38,502 nucleotides of DNA from CAYYTU01 sp964474655 (GTDB lineage Bacteria; Chloroflexota; Anaerolineae; B4-G1): contig CAYYTU010000029.1 in assembly GCA_964474655.1 (NCBI GenBank), positions 1-38,502 of the forward strand, written 5' to 3'. Each line of letters begins with the position of its first letter. Within the stretch, counting starts at the first letter, position 1. Below are positions 25,586 through 34,036 of this stretch, one piece after another. Under the pieces are notes generated by a model that worked only from the letters and a program-made list of their open reading frames with translations, was not told the DNA's origin and made no database searches. Made by a program: the position numbers and the translations under genes.

Positions 25586-26521
25586 CTACCGGACGCCCGG
25601 CGCGCGTTGGGCTCGGATGTTCATCGCCTCGTCCACCTCGTCGTTCAGGATTTTGTGTCCCAGCTCGTCGCCGTAGGCCGTCAGTGCGGGGATTTGTTCG
25701 GGGGCATCCATGGCGATCTGCTCGTGCAGATCGACCTGGAAGCGTCGGAAGTCGAGCTGCTCGAAGAATGTGTCCACCAGATGGACCTGTTGGTCGTCGG
25801 CCGAACGGAGGAAAGCCCCCAGGATCGGCCCCACCCACTCCCAGGCATGGAACCCTTCGACCTCGTTGGGCTGGAGGTGGTGCGGAGCGCGGCCCGTGCC
25901 CAGGCTGATGAGCGTCGTCTCGGCCGGATCCCACGCCAGCACGAAGCAAGCTTCGTAGGCAGCGATGTAACAGGGGTTGGAGTAGGCGCCCACGCCGCCG
26001 TCCACGTACCGTCCTTCGACCGGCGGGAAATAAGTCGGCACCGAGGACGAGGCCAGTACAGCCTGGGTCACGGGCCAATCAGCGTACTCTTCCTTCCAGG
26101 GCTTGATGAAGCGGGTGCGGTTTTCCATCAGATCGAAGGCGGTGATGACCACATCGGTGGGCGGGTCGGTCTTCCAGAAATCGCTCATTGATTTCTCGCC
26201 GATGGTGGCCTTGAGCGCGTCCACCAGCGGTTCGTGGCCATAGCGGTAGCGGGTGAGCGGCCAGAGCCGGGTGCGTAACGTCTTTTGGAAGATATCGTCG
26301 CCCAGCTGGACGTAGAGCTCGTGCATCTCCGCGCCCGTCAGGCCGGCCGCGATGCCGGACGAGATGATAGAGCCCGTCGAGGTGCCGGCCGTCAGCCGGA
26401 AGATCTCGTGTGACGTTTGATCCAGATACGTCTCCAGAATCTCCAGCGCGCGGGTTACCATCACGCCTTTGATTCCCCCGCCGTCGATGGCAAGAGCTAC
26501 GTGTCTGCGCAAAGGTTTCAT
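25586..26521 (-). CDS. Patatin-like phospholipase family protein
   Basis: Cytoplasmic serine acyl hydrolase of the patatin family, 311 residues. The oxyanion-hole loop DGGGIKG (residues 14-20), the nucleophile elbow GTSTGS (Ser of GxSxG near residue 48) and the catalytic Asp in YVDGGVGAYSNP are all present, so the Ser-Asp dyad is complete. Substrates are usually phospholipids or other acyl esters; the true one is unknown. There is no signal peptide. ATG 26521 follows AAAGGAG at 5-7 nt. A promoter (26577-26604) lies about 60 bp upstream on the same strand. Its neighbour on the opposite strand is a divergently transcribed unknown membrane protein. Confidence 0.92.
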   Translation of the reverse strand: MKPLRRHVALAIDGGGIKGVMVTRALEILETYLDQTSHEIFRLTAGTSTGSIISSGIAAGLTGAEMHELYVQLGDDIFQKTLRTRLWPLTRYRYGHEPLVDALKATIGEKSMSDFWKTDPPTDVVITAFDLMENRTRFIKPWKEEYADWPVTQAVLASSSVPTYFPPVEGRYVDGGVGAYSNPCYIAAYEACFVLAWDPAETTLISLGTGRAPHHLQPNEVEGFHAWEWVGPILGAFLRSADDQQVHLVDTFFEQLDFRRFQVDLHEQIAMDAPEQIPALTAYGDELGHKILNDEVDEAMNIRAQRAPGVR

Positions 26522-26576
26522 CGGTCATCTCCTTTCTTCGGCTAAGAGGTTTGCGGGTGAATCTACCGCCGCCTCG

Positions 26577-26604
26577 ATTATACTGGCCTGGTTGGAGATG
26601 ACAA
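26577..26604 (-). promoter_or_regulatory. Sigma70-type promoter of the patatin-like gene
   Basis: On the minus strand TTGTCA (26599-26604) and a perfect TATAAT (26577-26582) are separated by 16 bp. They lie about 55 bp before the patatin-like start codon, in the divergent gap with the 26754 gene. Confidence 0.55.
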
Positions 26605-26753
26605 GCCGAACCCGGCGCAAAATATTTTTGCCCTCTCAGTAGTATTGTGCTAAAATCATGACCTGATTCAACTATCTAGCGCTTGAACCTGCTGGGCGCG
26701 GGGTCAATAGCAAATTTATTTGCGCAACTGATCGGTACATTGGGAGGTGTTAG

Positions 26754-28112
26754 ATGAAACGTTTGCTCGTTGCGTTGGTATTGGTCATTATATTAGTTAC
26801 TGCTTTGACGCCGGTCGCTGCTCACGCCGGGCCCATCGTGCAGGAAGGCGATGATGGCGATGGCGGGCTCGATGTCGGAGCTGCGCTCGGCACGTTGGGC
26901 CTTTATGCCGCGATGATGGCCGTGCTGGCCGTGGGCACCGAAGTTGTGGTCGACGTCGTGCGTCCCGTGTTTGGGCTTCACAGCAAGACGACGGCTCAAG
27001 ATGCTTTCGCCAATCTGCAGACGTGGCTTCCGGGCATGGTGAAAGATTTGGGTTTATCCAAAGGCGCCGAGGCACGCATCCAGCGTTCCATCAGAGATCT
27101 GGAGGAGCTCACGAAATCGTTCGAGCAGGAAGCGGAGAAAACGCTTGTGATCGTGGAGGAGCGCTGGGCCGAAATCTTAAAGGACCTGGCCGTCCGCTCG
27201 GCGGACTTGGTGGTCAAGGAACACTGGGCCAAGATCGAGCCGGAGCTGGAGCAGGTTCTCGACCCCAGGCAAGTGGAGATCGTCCACGCCTGGTTGGTCG
27301 GGGCCATCAATCGGCTCAGCGGCGTCAGCCCTGCCAATCTGGAAAGCCACCTGGCGCTGCTCAACGATATGCTGGAGGAGGTGGAACGCCAGCGGGAAGG
27401 CCTCCAATCCAGCCCAGCCCGCCGATTATGGCGCTATCTACGCACGGCCCCCTGGTCCCGGATCTGGCTGGGTCGGTTCATGACCTGGTTCCAGTTTGCC
27501 TGGGATTGGCTGCGGGATCGCTTGCCCGACGACGTCAGGGACGTTGATAGCCTCCAGCGGAAGGTGGAGACGTACCGCCAGTACCTTTCCGACCCTCATA
27601 CCATTCCCCCCGTCAAGACCCTGCGTGAAGCTGGTCAACGCGTCTTGGAGCTGGAGGCGCGGCACAAACAGGAAGAGAAGCGTCGCATTACCTGGCTGCG
27701 CGTCATCTCCGTCGTGGTGGGTATCTTTCTCGCCGTCTCGCTTCAGGTGAATACATTCCAGTTACTTGAACCGGTCCTGGGCAGCGCGGCCGATACATTC
27801 CGCGTGCGGAGGGAGGACAAGGTGGTCTGGTATAGCTTCGAGCAGATGATTGAGTATCACCTGGCCGTTCAACAGGGCAAGCAGCCTGGGGGAGAGGATT
27901 TATTCGATCCCACTTTAGGTCTGCCCTGGGTGTTAGGCTCATTCTTCGCCATGCTCTTTGGGCTGAAACCGGGCATCGTCCTTAGCGGGATTGGAGCCGC
28001 TGCCGGTTCTGGCTTCTGGCACGATCAGCTGGATCGAGTGCGCGAGGCTAAGAGCGTCGTATCCCAGGTCGAGGAGGTTATGAAGCAGTTTAATCTGGAG
28101 GAGTCGGGCTGA
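26754..28112 (+). CDS. Unknown membrane protein with signal peptide and central coiled coil
   Basis: I do not recognise this 452-residue protein. Residues 1-25 form a Sec signal or anchor (MKRLLVALVLVIILVTALTP, then Ala-His-Ala before GPIVQ). An acidic Gly/Asp spacer follows (EGDDGDGGLD) and then a hydrophobic helix at about 42-65. A long Glu/Lys/Arg-rich helical region spans about 95-300 (RDLEELTKSFEQEAEKTLVI and onward), probably coiled coil. A membrane helix lies near 312-332 (WLRVISVVVGIFLAVSL). A C-terminal hydrophobic segment reads WVLGSFFAMLFGLKPGIVLS, followed by GSGFWHDQLDRVREA. The start ATG 26754 follows GGGAGGTG. It is divergent from the patatin-like gene and ends 20 bp before the convergent rbsC. 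Function unknown; a role at the cell envelope is inference. Confidence 0.8.
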   Translation: MKRLLVALVLVIILVTALTPVAAHAGPIVQEGDDGDGGLDVGAALGTLGLYAAMMAVLAVGTEVVVDVVRPVFGLHSKTTAQDAFANLQTWLPGMVKDLGLSKGAEARIQRSIRDLEELTKSFEQEAEKTLVIVEERWAEILKDLAVRSADLVVKEHWAKIEPELEQVLDPRQVEIVHAWLVGAINRLSGVSPANLESHLALLNDMLEEVERQREGLQSSPARRLWRYLRTAPWSRIWLGRFMTWFQFAWDWLRDRLPDDVRDVDSLQRKVETYRQYLSDPHTIPPVKTLREAGQRVLELEARHKQEEKRRITWLRVISVVVGIFLAVSLQVNTFQLLEPVLGSAADTFRVRREDKVVWYSFEQMIEYHLAVQQGKQPGGEDLFDPTLGLPWVLGSFFAMLFGLKPGIVLSGIGAAAGSGFWHDQLDRVREAKSVVSQVEEVMKQFNLEESG

Positions 28113-28132
28113 TGTGTGGTTTGAGTGGGCGG

Positions 28133-29098
28133 TTACTGACGCTGCTTGGTCAGCAGATCGAGCGTAACCGCCAGGATGAAAACCACGCCCTTGATGACCT
28201 GCTGATAATAAGACGGGATGCCTAGTAAATTGAGCCCATTCGATAACACGCCGATGATGAAGGCCCCCACTAGCGTGCCTCCGATGCTGCCCACGCCTCC
28301 AAAGAGACTGACGCCTCCCAACACCGGCGCGGCGATAGCGTCCAGCTCCCAACCGGTGGCAGCGTTGGGCTGCGCTGACCAGAGCCGGGCTGTCAGCAGA
28401 ACGCCGCTCAGGGCGGCGGTGAAGCCGCTGATGATGTAGACGGCAAGCTTGACCCGGTCCGGCGGGATGCCGGCCAGACGTGTGATCTCCTCATCGCCGC
28501 CGGTGGCATAGACGTGGAGCCCGAAGCGGGTGTGGCGCAGCACGCTCCAGGCGACGAGCGCGAGAGCGATCAGCAAGAGTACGGGGATTGGAATGCCCAG
28601 CAACCGCCCCGTGCCCCAGAAGATGAAATCTCTCTCAAGCCCGGCGATGGGACGCCCCTGGGTATAGACGAGCGTCAACCCCCGCCCGATGGTCATCATA
28701 GCCAGGGTGGTGACAAAAGGGGGGATGTGGCCTTTGACTACCATCAAGCCGTTGATGGCTCCCACAATCAGGCCCAATAAGAGCGCGGCCCCGATACCGC
28801 CGTAGGTGCCCCATCCTTCCTGGACGGCTAGCCCAGCCGCTACCGCGCCGCTCAAAGCCATCACTGAGCCTACCGATAGATCGATCCCGGCGGTGAGAAT
28901 CGTGAAGGTCATCCCAATAGCTACGATGGCGATGAGCGAGGTCTGCAAGGCGATGTTCAACAGGTTCGATCCGGTCAGAAAATCGTCCGAACCGAGGGTA
29001 AAGATCAGAAAGAAGACCAGCAGGATGATGAAGACGCTGGAGCTTTGCCATAGCGCCTTCAATTGACCGAGCACTGGATCGAGCAATCTATCGCGCAT
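28133..29098 (-). CDS. rbsC: Ribose-type ABC transporter permease (second copy)
   Basis: BPD_transp_2-family membrane permease, 321 residues, for import of ribose or a related sugar with RbsA and RbsB. Characteristic features are GMTFTILTAGIDLSVGSVMA, the cytoplasmic loop region HIPPFVTTLAMMTIGRGLTL, TQGRPIAGL, and the final helices. It overlaps the rbsA stop by 11 nt, indicating coupled translation. It is clearly not a recent duplicate of the permease at 31756: conserved blocks match but the sequence between them differs. The reading suggests either a heteromeric permease or a spare module for another sugar. It is the last gene of the ribose operon. Confidence 0.9.
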   Translation of the reverse strand: MRDRLLDPVLGQLKALWQSSSVFIILLVFFLIFTLGSDDFLTGSNLLNIALQTSLIAIVAIGMTFTILTAGIDLSVGSVMALSGAVAAGLAVQEGWGTYGGIGAALLLGLIVGAINGLMVVKGHIPPFVTTLAMMTIGRGLTLVYTQGRPIAGLERDFIFWGTGRLLGIPIPVLLLIALALVAWSVLRHTRFGLHVYATGGDEEITRLAGIPPDRVKLAVYIISGFTAALSGVLLTARLWSAQPNAATGWELDAIAAPVLGGVSLFGGVGSIGGTLVGAFIIGVLSNGLNLLGIPSYYQQVIKGVVFILAVTLDLLTKQRQ

Positions 29099-30605
29099 AG
29101 TGATTCACCTTTCCCCCGGTGGCAGCGTACATAATGGCATCCTGGGTAGCCTCCTCGCGGGCGAATGCCCCGACGACGTGACCTTCTCGCATCACCAGAA
29201 TGCGGTCGCTTATCCCCAGGATTTCCGGCAGCTCGGAGGAGATCATCAGGATACCGACGCCCTCCTGTGCCAGCTGGCTCATCAAGGCGTGTATTTCGGC
29301 CTTCGCTCCCACGTCGATGCCGCGCGTCGGCTCGTCCATGATCAATATGTGGGGCTTGAGCGTCAGCCAGCGGGCGATGATCACCTTCTGTTGATTGCCG
29401 CCCGATAGGTTGCGGACCCGTTGGCTCAGGTGAGGCGTACGAATCTCGAGCTGCCTGACGAATTTGTGCGCCAGGTTGTTGGCCCGGGATCTGTTCACGA
29501 AGCCCCAGCGGGTGATCTGGTCCATCACGCTGATCACGATATTCTCCCGCACTGCCATATGCATAAAGAGCCCCTGTTGCTTCCGGTCCTTCGGCACCAG
29601 GCCGATCCCCCGTCGGATGGCCTCGCCCGGTGATTTGATCTTGACCACTTGACCATCGAGCGTCACCTCACCGCTTGTGAGCGAGCGGATGCCGAAGATC
29701 GCCTCCGCCAGAGCGGTGCGTCCGGCGCCCACCAGGCCGGCCAGGCCCACTATCTCGCCGCGATGGAGCGTCAGATCGATGTCATGCAGCTTCTCGCCGT
29801 CGCTCAGGTTGGTCGCCTCCAGGATGACCTCTCGCTGCTCGGCCTTGGCCTTGGGATACAGCTCACCGAGCTCTCGGCCCACCATCATCCGGACGATCGC
29901 TTCTTCGTCCACGTTGACGATGGGCTGGGTGTCGATCCATTGACCGTCGCGCAGAATCGTCACCCGATCGGCGATTTCGAGCACCTCCTCCAGCCGGTGG
30001 GAGATGAAGATCAGCGAGACGCCTTCTTCCTTGAGCGAGTGCATCACGTCGAAGAGTACGCGCGTCTCGCGCTCCGTCAGCGCCGACGTCGGCTCATCCA
30101 TCACGATCAGGTCGGCGTCGAGCGAGAGTGCCTTGGCCACCTCCACCATCTGCTGCTGGGCGATGCTCAGCGCTTTCACCTGTGCGCGTGCGTCCACGTC
30201 CACGTTCAGCCGATCCAGCCACGCTTGCGCCTGTTGGTAAAGCGCTCGCCAGTCGATGACCCCCGGCAACCTGCCCCGTGGCTCCCGTCCCAGGTAGATG
30301 TTTTGGCCCACCGTCAGGTAGGGGAGCAGGGATAACTCCTGGTGAATCATACTGATGCCCAGGCGCTGGGCGTCGGAGGGCGTGTTGATCGTCACGGGGC
30401 GATCCTGTATCGTGATCTGCCCTTCATCCTGGTGGAGGGCGCCGGTGAGTATCTTCATTAGCGTGGTCTTGCCGGCTCCGTTCTCGCCCACCAGTGCGTG
30501 TATTTCCGGGCGGGCGACCTCGAAGGTGACTTTCTCGAGCGCTTGCACGCCGGGAAAGGCCTTGTGGATGTTCTCCATTCGAAGAAATGTCTCATTGTCG
30601 GACAT
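29088..30605 (-). CDS. rbsA: Ribose import ATP-binding protein
   Basis: Duplicated ABC ATPase of 505 residues powering sugar import. The first nucleotide-binding domain has Walker A GENGAGKTT, SIAQQQMVEVAKALS in the signature position, and Walker B LIVMDEPTSAL. The second has Walker A-like GLVGAGRTALAEA (altered, as usual for RbsA), signature LSGGNQQKVIIARWL and Walker B ILIMDEPTRGID. ATG 30605 (MSDNETFLRMENIHKAF) is behind AGGGG. The open frame runs on to 31043, but that part is an Arg-rich shadow of rbsB. It follows rbsB by 71 nt and overlaps the downstream rbsC. Confidence 0.95.
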   Translation of the reverse strand: MSDNETFLRMENIHKAFPGVQALEKVTFEVARPEIHALVGENGAGKTTLMKILTGALHQDEGQITIQDRPVTINTPSDAQRLGISMIHQELSLLPYLTVGQNIYLGREPRGRLPGVIDWRALYQQAQAWLDRLNVDVDARAQVKALSIAQQQMVEVAKALSLDADLIVMDEPTSALTERETRVLFDVMHSLKEEGVSLIFISHRLEEVLEIADRVTILRDGQWIDTQPIVNVDEEAIVRMMVGRELGELYPKAKAEQREVILEATNLSDGEKLHDIDLTLHRGEIVGLAGLVGAGRTALAEAIFGIRSLTSGEVTLDGQVVKIKSPGEAIRRGIGLVPKDRKQQGLFMHMAVRENIVISVMDQITRWGFVNRSRANNLAHKFVRQLEIRTPHLSQRVRNLSGGNQQKVIIARWLTLKPHILIMDEPTRGIDVGAKAEIHALMSQLAQEGVGILMISSELPEILGISDRILVMREGHVVGAFAREEATQDAIMYAATGGKVNHYAR

Positions 30606-30676
30606 AGTTAGCCCCTGTCCAAACGGAACGTGTGGGGTGGAGCCCTCCAGTCTCCACCCCATAGTGACGGGAGTCG

Positions 30677-31624
30677 TTACTGCGTGACCAGCTTCAGATC
30701 GACGGGGATGTAGTCGTCTACCGTTTCGCCCTGGAGGTGCGCGACGGCGGTCTCGACGCCCAGGCGGCCCATCTCGGCCGGCTGTTGGGCGATGGTGGCG
30801 GCCAGCTGGCCGGCCTCGACGGCGTCCACGGCGTCGTCGATGGCGTCGAAGCCGACGAAGACGATCTCGTCGGCCCGCCCGGCGGCCTCCGCGGCCTCGA
30901 TGGCGCCCAGGATCATCTCGTCGTTGTGGGCGAAGACGCCGTCGATCTCGGATTGGGCCTGGAGGATGTTCTCGAAGACGCTCAGGCCCTCGGCGCGGTT
31001 GAAGTTGGCGGTCTGACGGGCCACGATCTCGACGTCGGCGCACTCCTCGCTCATATACTCGTTGAAGCCCTCGCCGCGGTCGCGGGCGGCCGAGGTTCCG
31101 GCGATGCCCTCCAGTTCGACGGCCGAGCCGGAGCCGCCGAGGGCCTCGCAGAGGAACTCACCGGCCATCCGGCCGCCGGCCACGTTGTCGGAGGCGATGT
31201 GAGAGACGATCTCGCCCCCGGCTGCGCCGCGGTCGATGGTGAAGACGGGGATGCCGGCCTCGTTGGCCTTCTCGATTGAGGGCACGATGGCGTCGGCGTC
31301 GGTGGGGTTGACCAGCAGCGCGTCGACTTCTTGCTGGATCAGGTCCTCGATGTTGGTGGCCTCGCGGGCGGAATCATCCTGCGCGTCGGCAACGATCAGC
31401 TCGACCCCGGCGGCCTCGGCGGCTTCCTGCGCCCCTTCCTCCAGGGTGACGAAGAAGGGGTTGTTCAGCGTCGAGACCGAGAGGCCGATGGTGTAGCCCT
31501 CTTCGGCTGGTGGCTTGGTTGGCGCTTCGGTGGGGGCCTCTGTGGGCGTAGCGGGCGTGCCACATTGGGTGGCGAACGCCAGCACAGATAGTACGATCAG
31601 CGTGACGAGTAGTTTCTGCTTCAT
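30677..31624 (-). CDS. rbsB: Ribose-binding periplasmic/lipoprotein component
   Basis: Substrate-binding protein of the ribose ABC importer, peripla_BP_4 fold. The signal peptide is a lipoprotein type: KQKLLVTLIVLSVLAFATQC with Cys as the acylated residue. It is followed by a low-complexity Thr/Glu/Pro spacer (TPTEAPTEAPTKPP) that would hold the domain off the membrane. The mature domain matches RbsB: IGLSVSTLNNPFF, DAQDDSAREATNIEDLIQQ, LLVNPTDADA, NEAGIPVFTIDR, FAHNDEMILGAIEAA and FVGFDAIDDA. I start at ATG 31624 because GGAGGAG lies 6 nt upstream; the ATG at 31639 is part of that same purine-rich element. A predicted lipid anchor suits a monoderm envelope. Confidence 0.95.
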   Translation of the reverse strand: MKQKLLVTLIVLSVLAFATQCGTPATPTEAPTEAPTKPPAEEGYTIGLSVSTLNNPFFVTLEEGAQEAAEAAGVELIVADAQDDSAREATNIEDLIQQEVDALLVNPTDADAIVPSIEKANEAGIPVFTIDRGAAGGEIVSHIASDNVAGGRMAGEFLCEALGGSGSAVELEGIAGTSAARDRGEGFNEYMSEECADVEIVARQTANFNRAEGLSVFENILQAQSEIDGVFAHNDEMILGAIEAAEAAGRADEIVFVGFDAIDDAVDAVEAGQLAATIAQQPAEMGRLGVETAVAHLQGETVDDYIPVDLKLVTQ

Positions 31625-31755
31625 GGTTTTCTCCTCCATTAATCTAACAGGCGAACTTTCTTAACCTTATGTTCTTTCTGGTGTTGCTACCAGGTCGCTG
31701 AGGGTAGCTGGAGCCTTCGTTAACCTTCCACCTCCTTCTTTCACGGCTTACTCGC

Positions 31756-32688
31756 TTACCGGATGGCTTGGTAGAGCAGCAGCGCCAGGGCGATGACCCC
31801 CCCGGTGACGACGGGTTGATAGAACGAGGATACGTCCAGCAAGTTCAGGCCGTTATTGAGCACGGCGATGATTAGAACGCCAAGCAGGGTCCCGCCCAGC
31901 CCTCCCTCGCCGCCGGCGAAGCTGGTCCCGCCCACTACGACGGCGGCGATGGCGTTGAACTCATACCCCTGCCCGGCCGTCGGTTGGGCCGAGTTCAAGC
32001 GCGCCACCAGGATCATCCCCGCCAGCGCTGAGAGCATTCCCGCCATGGCGTAGACGAAAGTGAGATAGCGATCGGTAGCGATGCCGGCGTAACGGGCGGC
32101 CACCGGGTTGTTACCCAGAGCCAGGATATACTCGCCGATCTTGGTACGCGTGAGCAGAATGTAGGCTACCAGGAAGGCCAGCCCGGCGATGATGATAGGC
32201 ATCGGCACAGGGCCCAACGCGCCGGTGCCGATGAAGCGGAATCCAGTGGGCAGGCCAGTGATCGGTCTCCCCTGCGTGTACGTCAGCGCCAGACCACGGG
32301 CCACGGTCATCATCCCCAACGTAGTCACAAAGGGCGGCACGTTGGCCTGGGTGATGATGAGACCGTTGACGAGCCCCAATATTGCGCCCAGTCCCAGCCC
32401 GGCCCCGATCGCCAGCGGAACGGCCAGTTCTTTCTGTAACAGATCGGCCGTGACGACGGCGCAGAGCGCTAGGACCGAGCCCACTGAGAGGTCGATTCCG
32501 GCGGTGAGGATCACGTAGGTCATGCCGATGGCGATGATGCCGTTGATGGTCGACTGGCGCAACACGTTAATGAGATTGCTCATCGTCGGGAAACGCTCGG
32601 ACAGGAGGCTGAGGATGGCGCACAGGAGCAGGAGGGAGAAGAGTAGCCCAAAGCGTCGTGTGAAATCCCGTGGTAGCTTGAAGGGCAT
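31756..32688 (-). CDS. rbsC: Ribose-type ABC transporter permease (first copy)
   Basis: BPD_transp_2-family permease of 310 residues with about eight to ten membrane helices. It shares the blocks GMTYVILTAGIDLSVGSVLA, NVPPFVTTLGMMTVARGLAL and TQGRPITGL with the second permease at 28133, but many intervening residues differ. It lies between rbsD and rbsB in the order seen in many ribose operons. With only one ATPase and one binding protein in the operon, both permeases probably serve one transporter; a heterodimer is inference. The gap of 131 nt to rbsB holds the rbsB ribosome-binding site and no gene. Confidence 0.92.
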   Translation of the reverse strand: MPFKLPRDFTRRFGLLFSLLLLCAILSLLSERFPTMSNLINVLRQSTINGIIAIGMTYVILTAGIDLSVGSVLALCAVVTADLLQKELAVPLAIGAGLGLGAILGLVNGLIITQANVPPFVTTLGMMTVARGLALTYTQGRPITGLPTGFRFIGTGALGPVPMPIIIAGLAFLVAYILLTRTKIGEYILALGNNPVAARYAGIATDRYLTFVYAMAGMLSALAGMILVARLNSAQPTAGQGYEFNAIAAVVVGGTSFAGGEGGLGGTLLGVLIIAVLNNGLNLLDVSSFYQPVVTGGVIALALLLYQAIR

Positions 32689-32702
32689 ACGGAATCTCCC
32701 GA

Positions 32703-33098
32703 TTAAAAGACCACGCCCGCGACCAGGATGACGTTGGCGTAGGGGGTAAATTCGCCGGTGCGGACCACGGCCCGCGCCGAGCGGGTCTGCTCCTTGAGTA
32801 TGAGGTGGGTTGAGACCTCGAGCGGTATGTCACCCAGCAGCTCCTGGAGCGCGGCGTGGAGCTGGGGGCTTACCGTTTCCATCTCTTCGGCCACGATGGC
32901 CTTCTCCACCTCCATCTCCGTCAGCACCACGCGCACCGTCTCCAGGAAAGTCGGCACGCCTTCGGTTAGAGCAAGGTCGATGCGCTCCGTTTCGGGCGGG
33001 ATGGGGAGGCCGGCGTCGGCGACCACGAGCGTATCCTTGTGGCCCATGCCGGCGATGACGGCTGAGATCGGTTGGTTCAGGATACCGGTTTTCTTCAT
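32703..33098 (-). CDS. rbsD: D-ribose pyranase
   Basis: Interconverts the pyranose and furanose forms of D-ribose so that ribokinase can use it. The 131-residue length is exact for the family. The catalytic region MGHKDTLVVADAGLPIP and the C-terminal TGEFTPYANVILVAGVVF signature are present. ATG 33098 follows GGGAG; the frame also extends upstream to 33215 inside rbsK and is not used. It lies 15 nt from each of its neighbours. This gene together with rbsK makes ribose the best assignment for the operon's sugar. Confidence 0.96.
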   Translation of the reverse strand: MKKTGILNQPISAVIAGMGHKDTLVVADAGLPIPPETERIDLALTEGVPTFLETVRVVLTEMEVEKAIVAEEMETVSPQLHAALQELLGDIPLEVSTHLILKEQTRSARAVVRTGEFTPYANVILVAGVVF

Positions 33099-33112
33099 GC
33101 AAACTCCCTCTT

Positions 33113-34036
33113 CTACTGTTGGCGGTCCAATAATTGTTCGACGGCCTGACGTACAGGCAAGGAGGGTTGGGCACCCACCGTGGTGGTGGCGAGGGCGCCG
33201 GCCGCGTTGCCCCATCGAATTGCTTCTTTCAGCTCTTTCCCTTCGGCCAGCGCAAGGGCGAAGCCGCCGACGAAAGCGTCGCCGGCCGCGGTAGTGTCGA
33301 CCGGTTCCACTGCGAAGGCGGGGACGAGTGTGACCTCGTCGGGTTGGGCCAGCAAGGCCCCGCGCTCGCCCAGGGTGAGGATGACCGTTTGAATTCCCAT
33401 ATCCAGCAGTTTGGCGGCGGCGGCTTCGGCCTCCGGCCGGTCGTCGATGGCCATATCGGTCAGCAGCGCCGTCTCGCTCTCGTTGGGGATGAGCACGTCC
33501 ACCCGAGCCAGCAACGAGGCTGGCAGCTTCTGAGCCGGGGCAGGGTTTAGAATCACCGTCACGCCGTGGGCGTGGGCTATCTCGGCAGCGCGCGTCACTG
33601 TCTCCAGTGGGCTTTCTAGCTGTAAGAGCAATACATCGGCGTCCGCGATGGCTTCTGTAGCGGCCTCTACGTTGGCCGGCGAGAAACGCATGTTGGCCCC
33701 GGATGCGACGACGATGCTGTTCTGTCCCGCTTCGTCCACGACGATGAGCGCCACGCCGGTGGACGCTTCTGAGTCCTGGCTGACGTAGGTGTGGTCGACG
33801 CCGTCCCGATCCAGGTTATCGAGCAGGGGGCCGGCGAAAGCGTCCTGTCCCACGCGCCCTACCATAGAGACGCTGGCGCCCAGGCGTGCTGCCGCCACGG
33901 CCTGGTTGGCCCCTTTGCCGCCCGGCACGTTGCGGAAGTCATGGCCGATGATCGTCTCGCCCGGCTTGGGGATGCGTGGGGCGCGGGCGACGAGATCCAT
34001 ATTCAAGCTGCCGACGACGGTTACGTTATCGGGCAT
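33113..34036 (-). CDS. rbsK: Ribokinase
   Basis: PfkB-family kinase that phosphorylates ribose at O5. Features in order: GSLNMDLVARAPRIPKPGET near the N-terminus, GGKGANQAVAAARLGASVSM, SGANMRFS, LNPAPAQKLP, PNESETALLT, and the catalytic VDTTAAGDAFVGGFALALAE with the DTxxAGD anion hole and catalytic Asp. Length is 307 residues. ATG 34036 has an AGAGGAAAG site; the upstream ATG at 34087 lies within lacI. It overlaps the lacI stop by 11 nt, so the regulator and kinase are co-translated. Confidence 0.96.
   Translation of the reverse strand: MPDNVTVVGSLNMDLVARAPRIPKPGETIIGHDFRNVPGGKGANQAVAAARLGASVSMVGRVGQDAFAGPLLDNLDRDGVDHTYVSQDSEASTGVALIVVDEAGQNSIVVASGANMRFSPANVEAATEAIADADVLLLQLESPLETVTRAAEIAHAHGVTVILNPAPAQKLPASLLARVDVLIPNESETALLTDMAIDDRPEAEAAAAKLLDMGIQTVILTLGERGALLAQPDEVTLVPAFAVEPVDTTAAGDAFVGGFALALAEGKELKEAIRWGNAAGALATTTVGAQPSLPVRQAVEQLLDRQQ

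Noticed and set aside
30606..31043. Long upstream extension of rbsA
   Set aside because: It lies inside the rbsB frame on the same strand and has an Arg/Gly-rich composition typical of a shadow frame; ATG 30605 gives the expected start.
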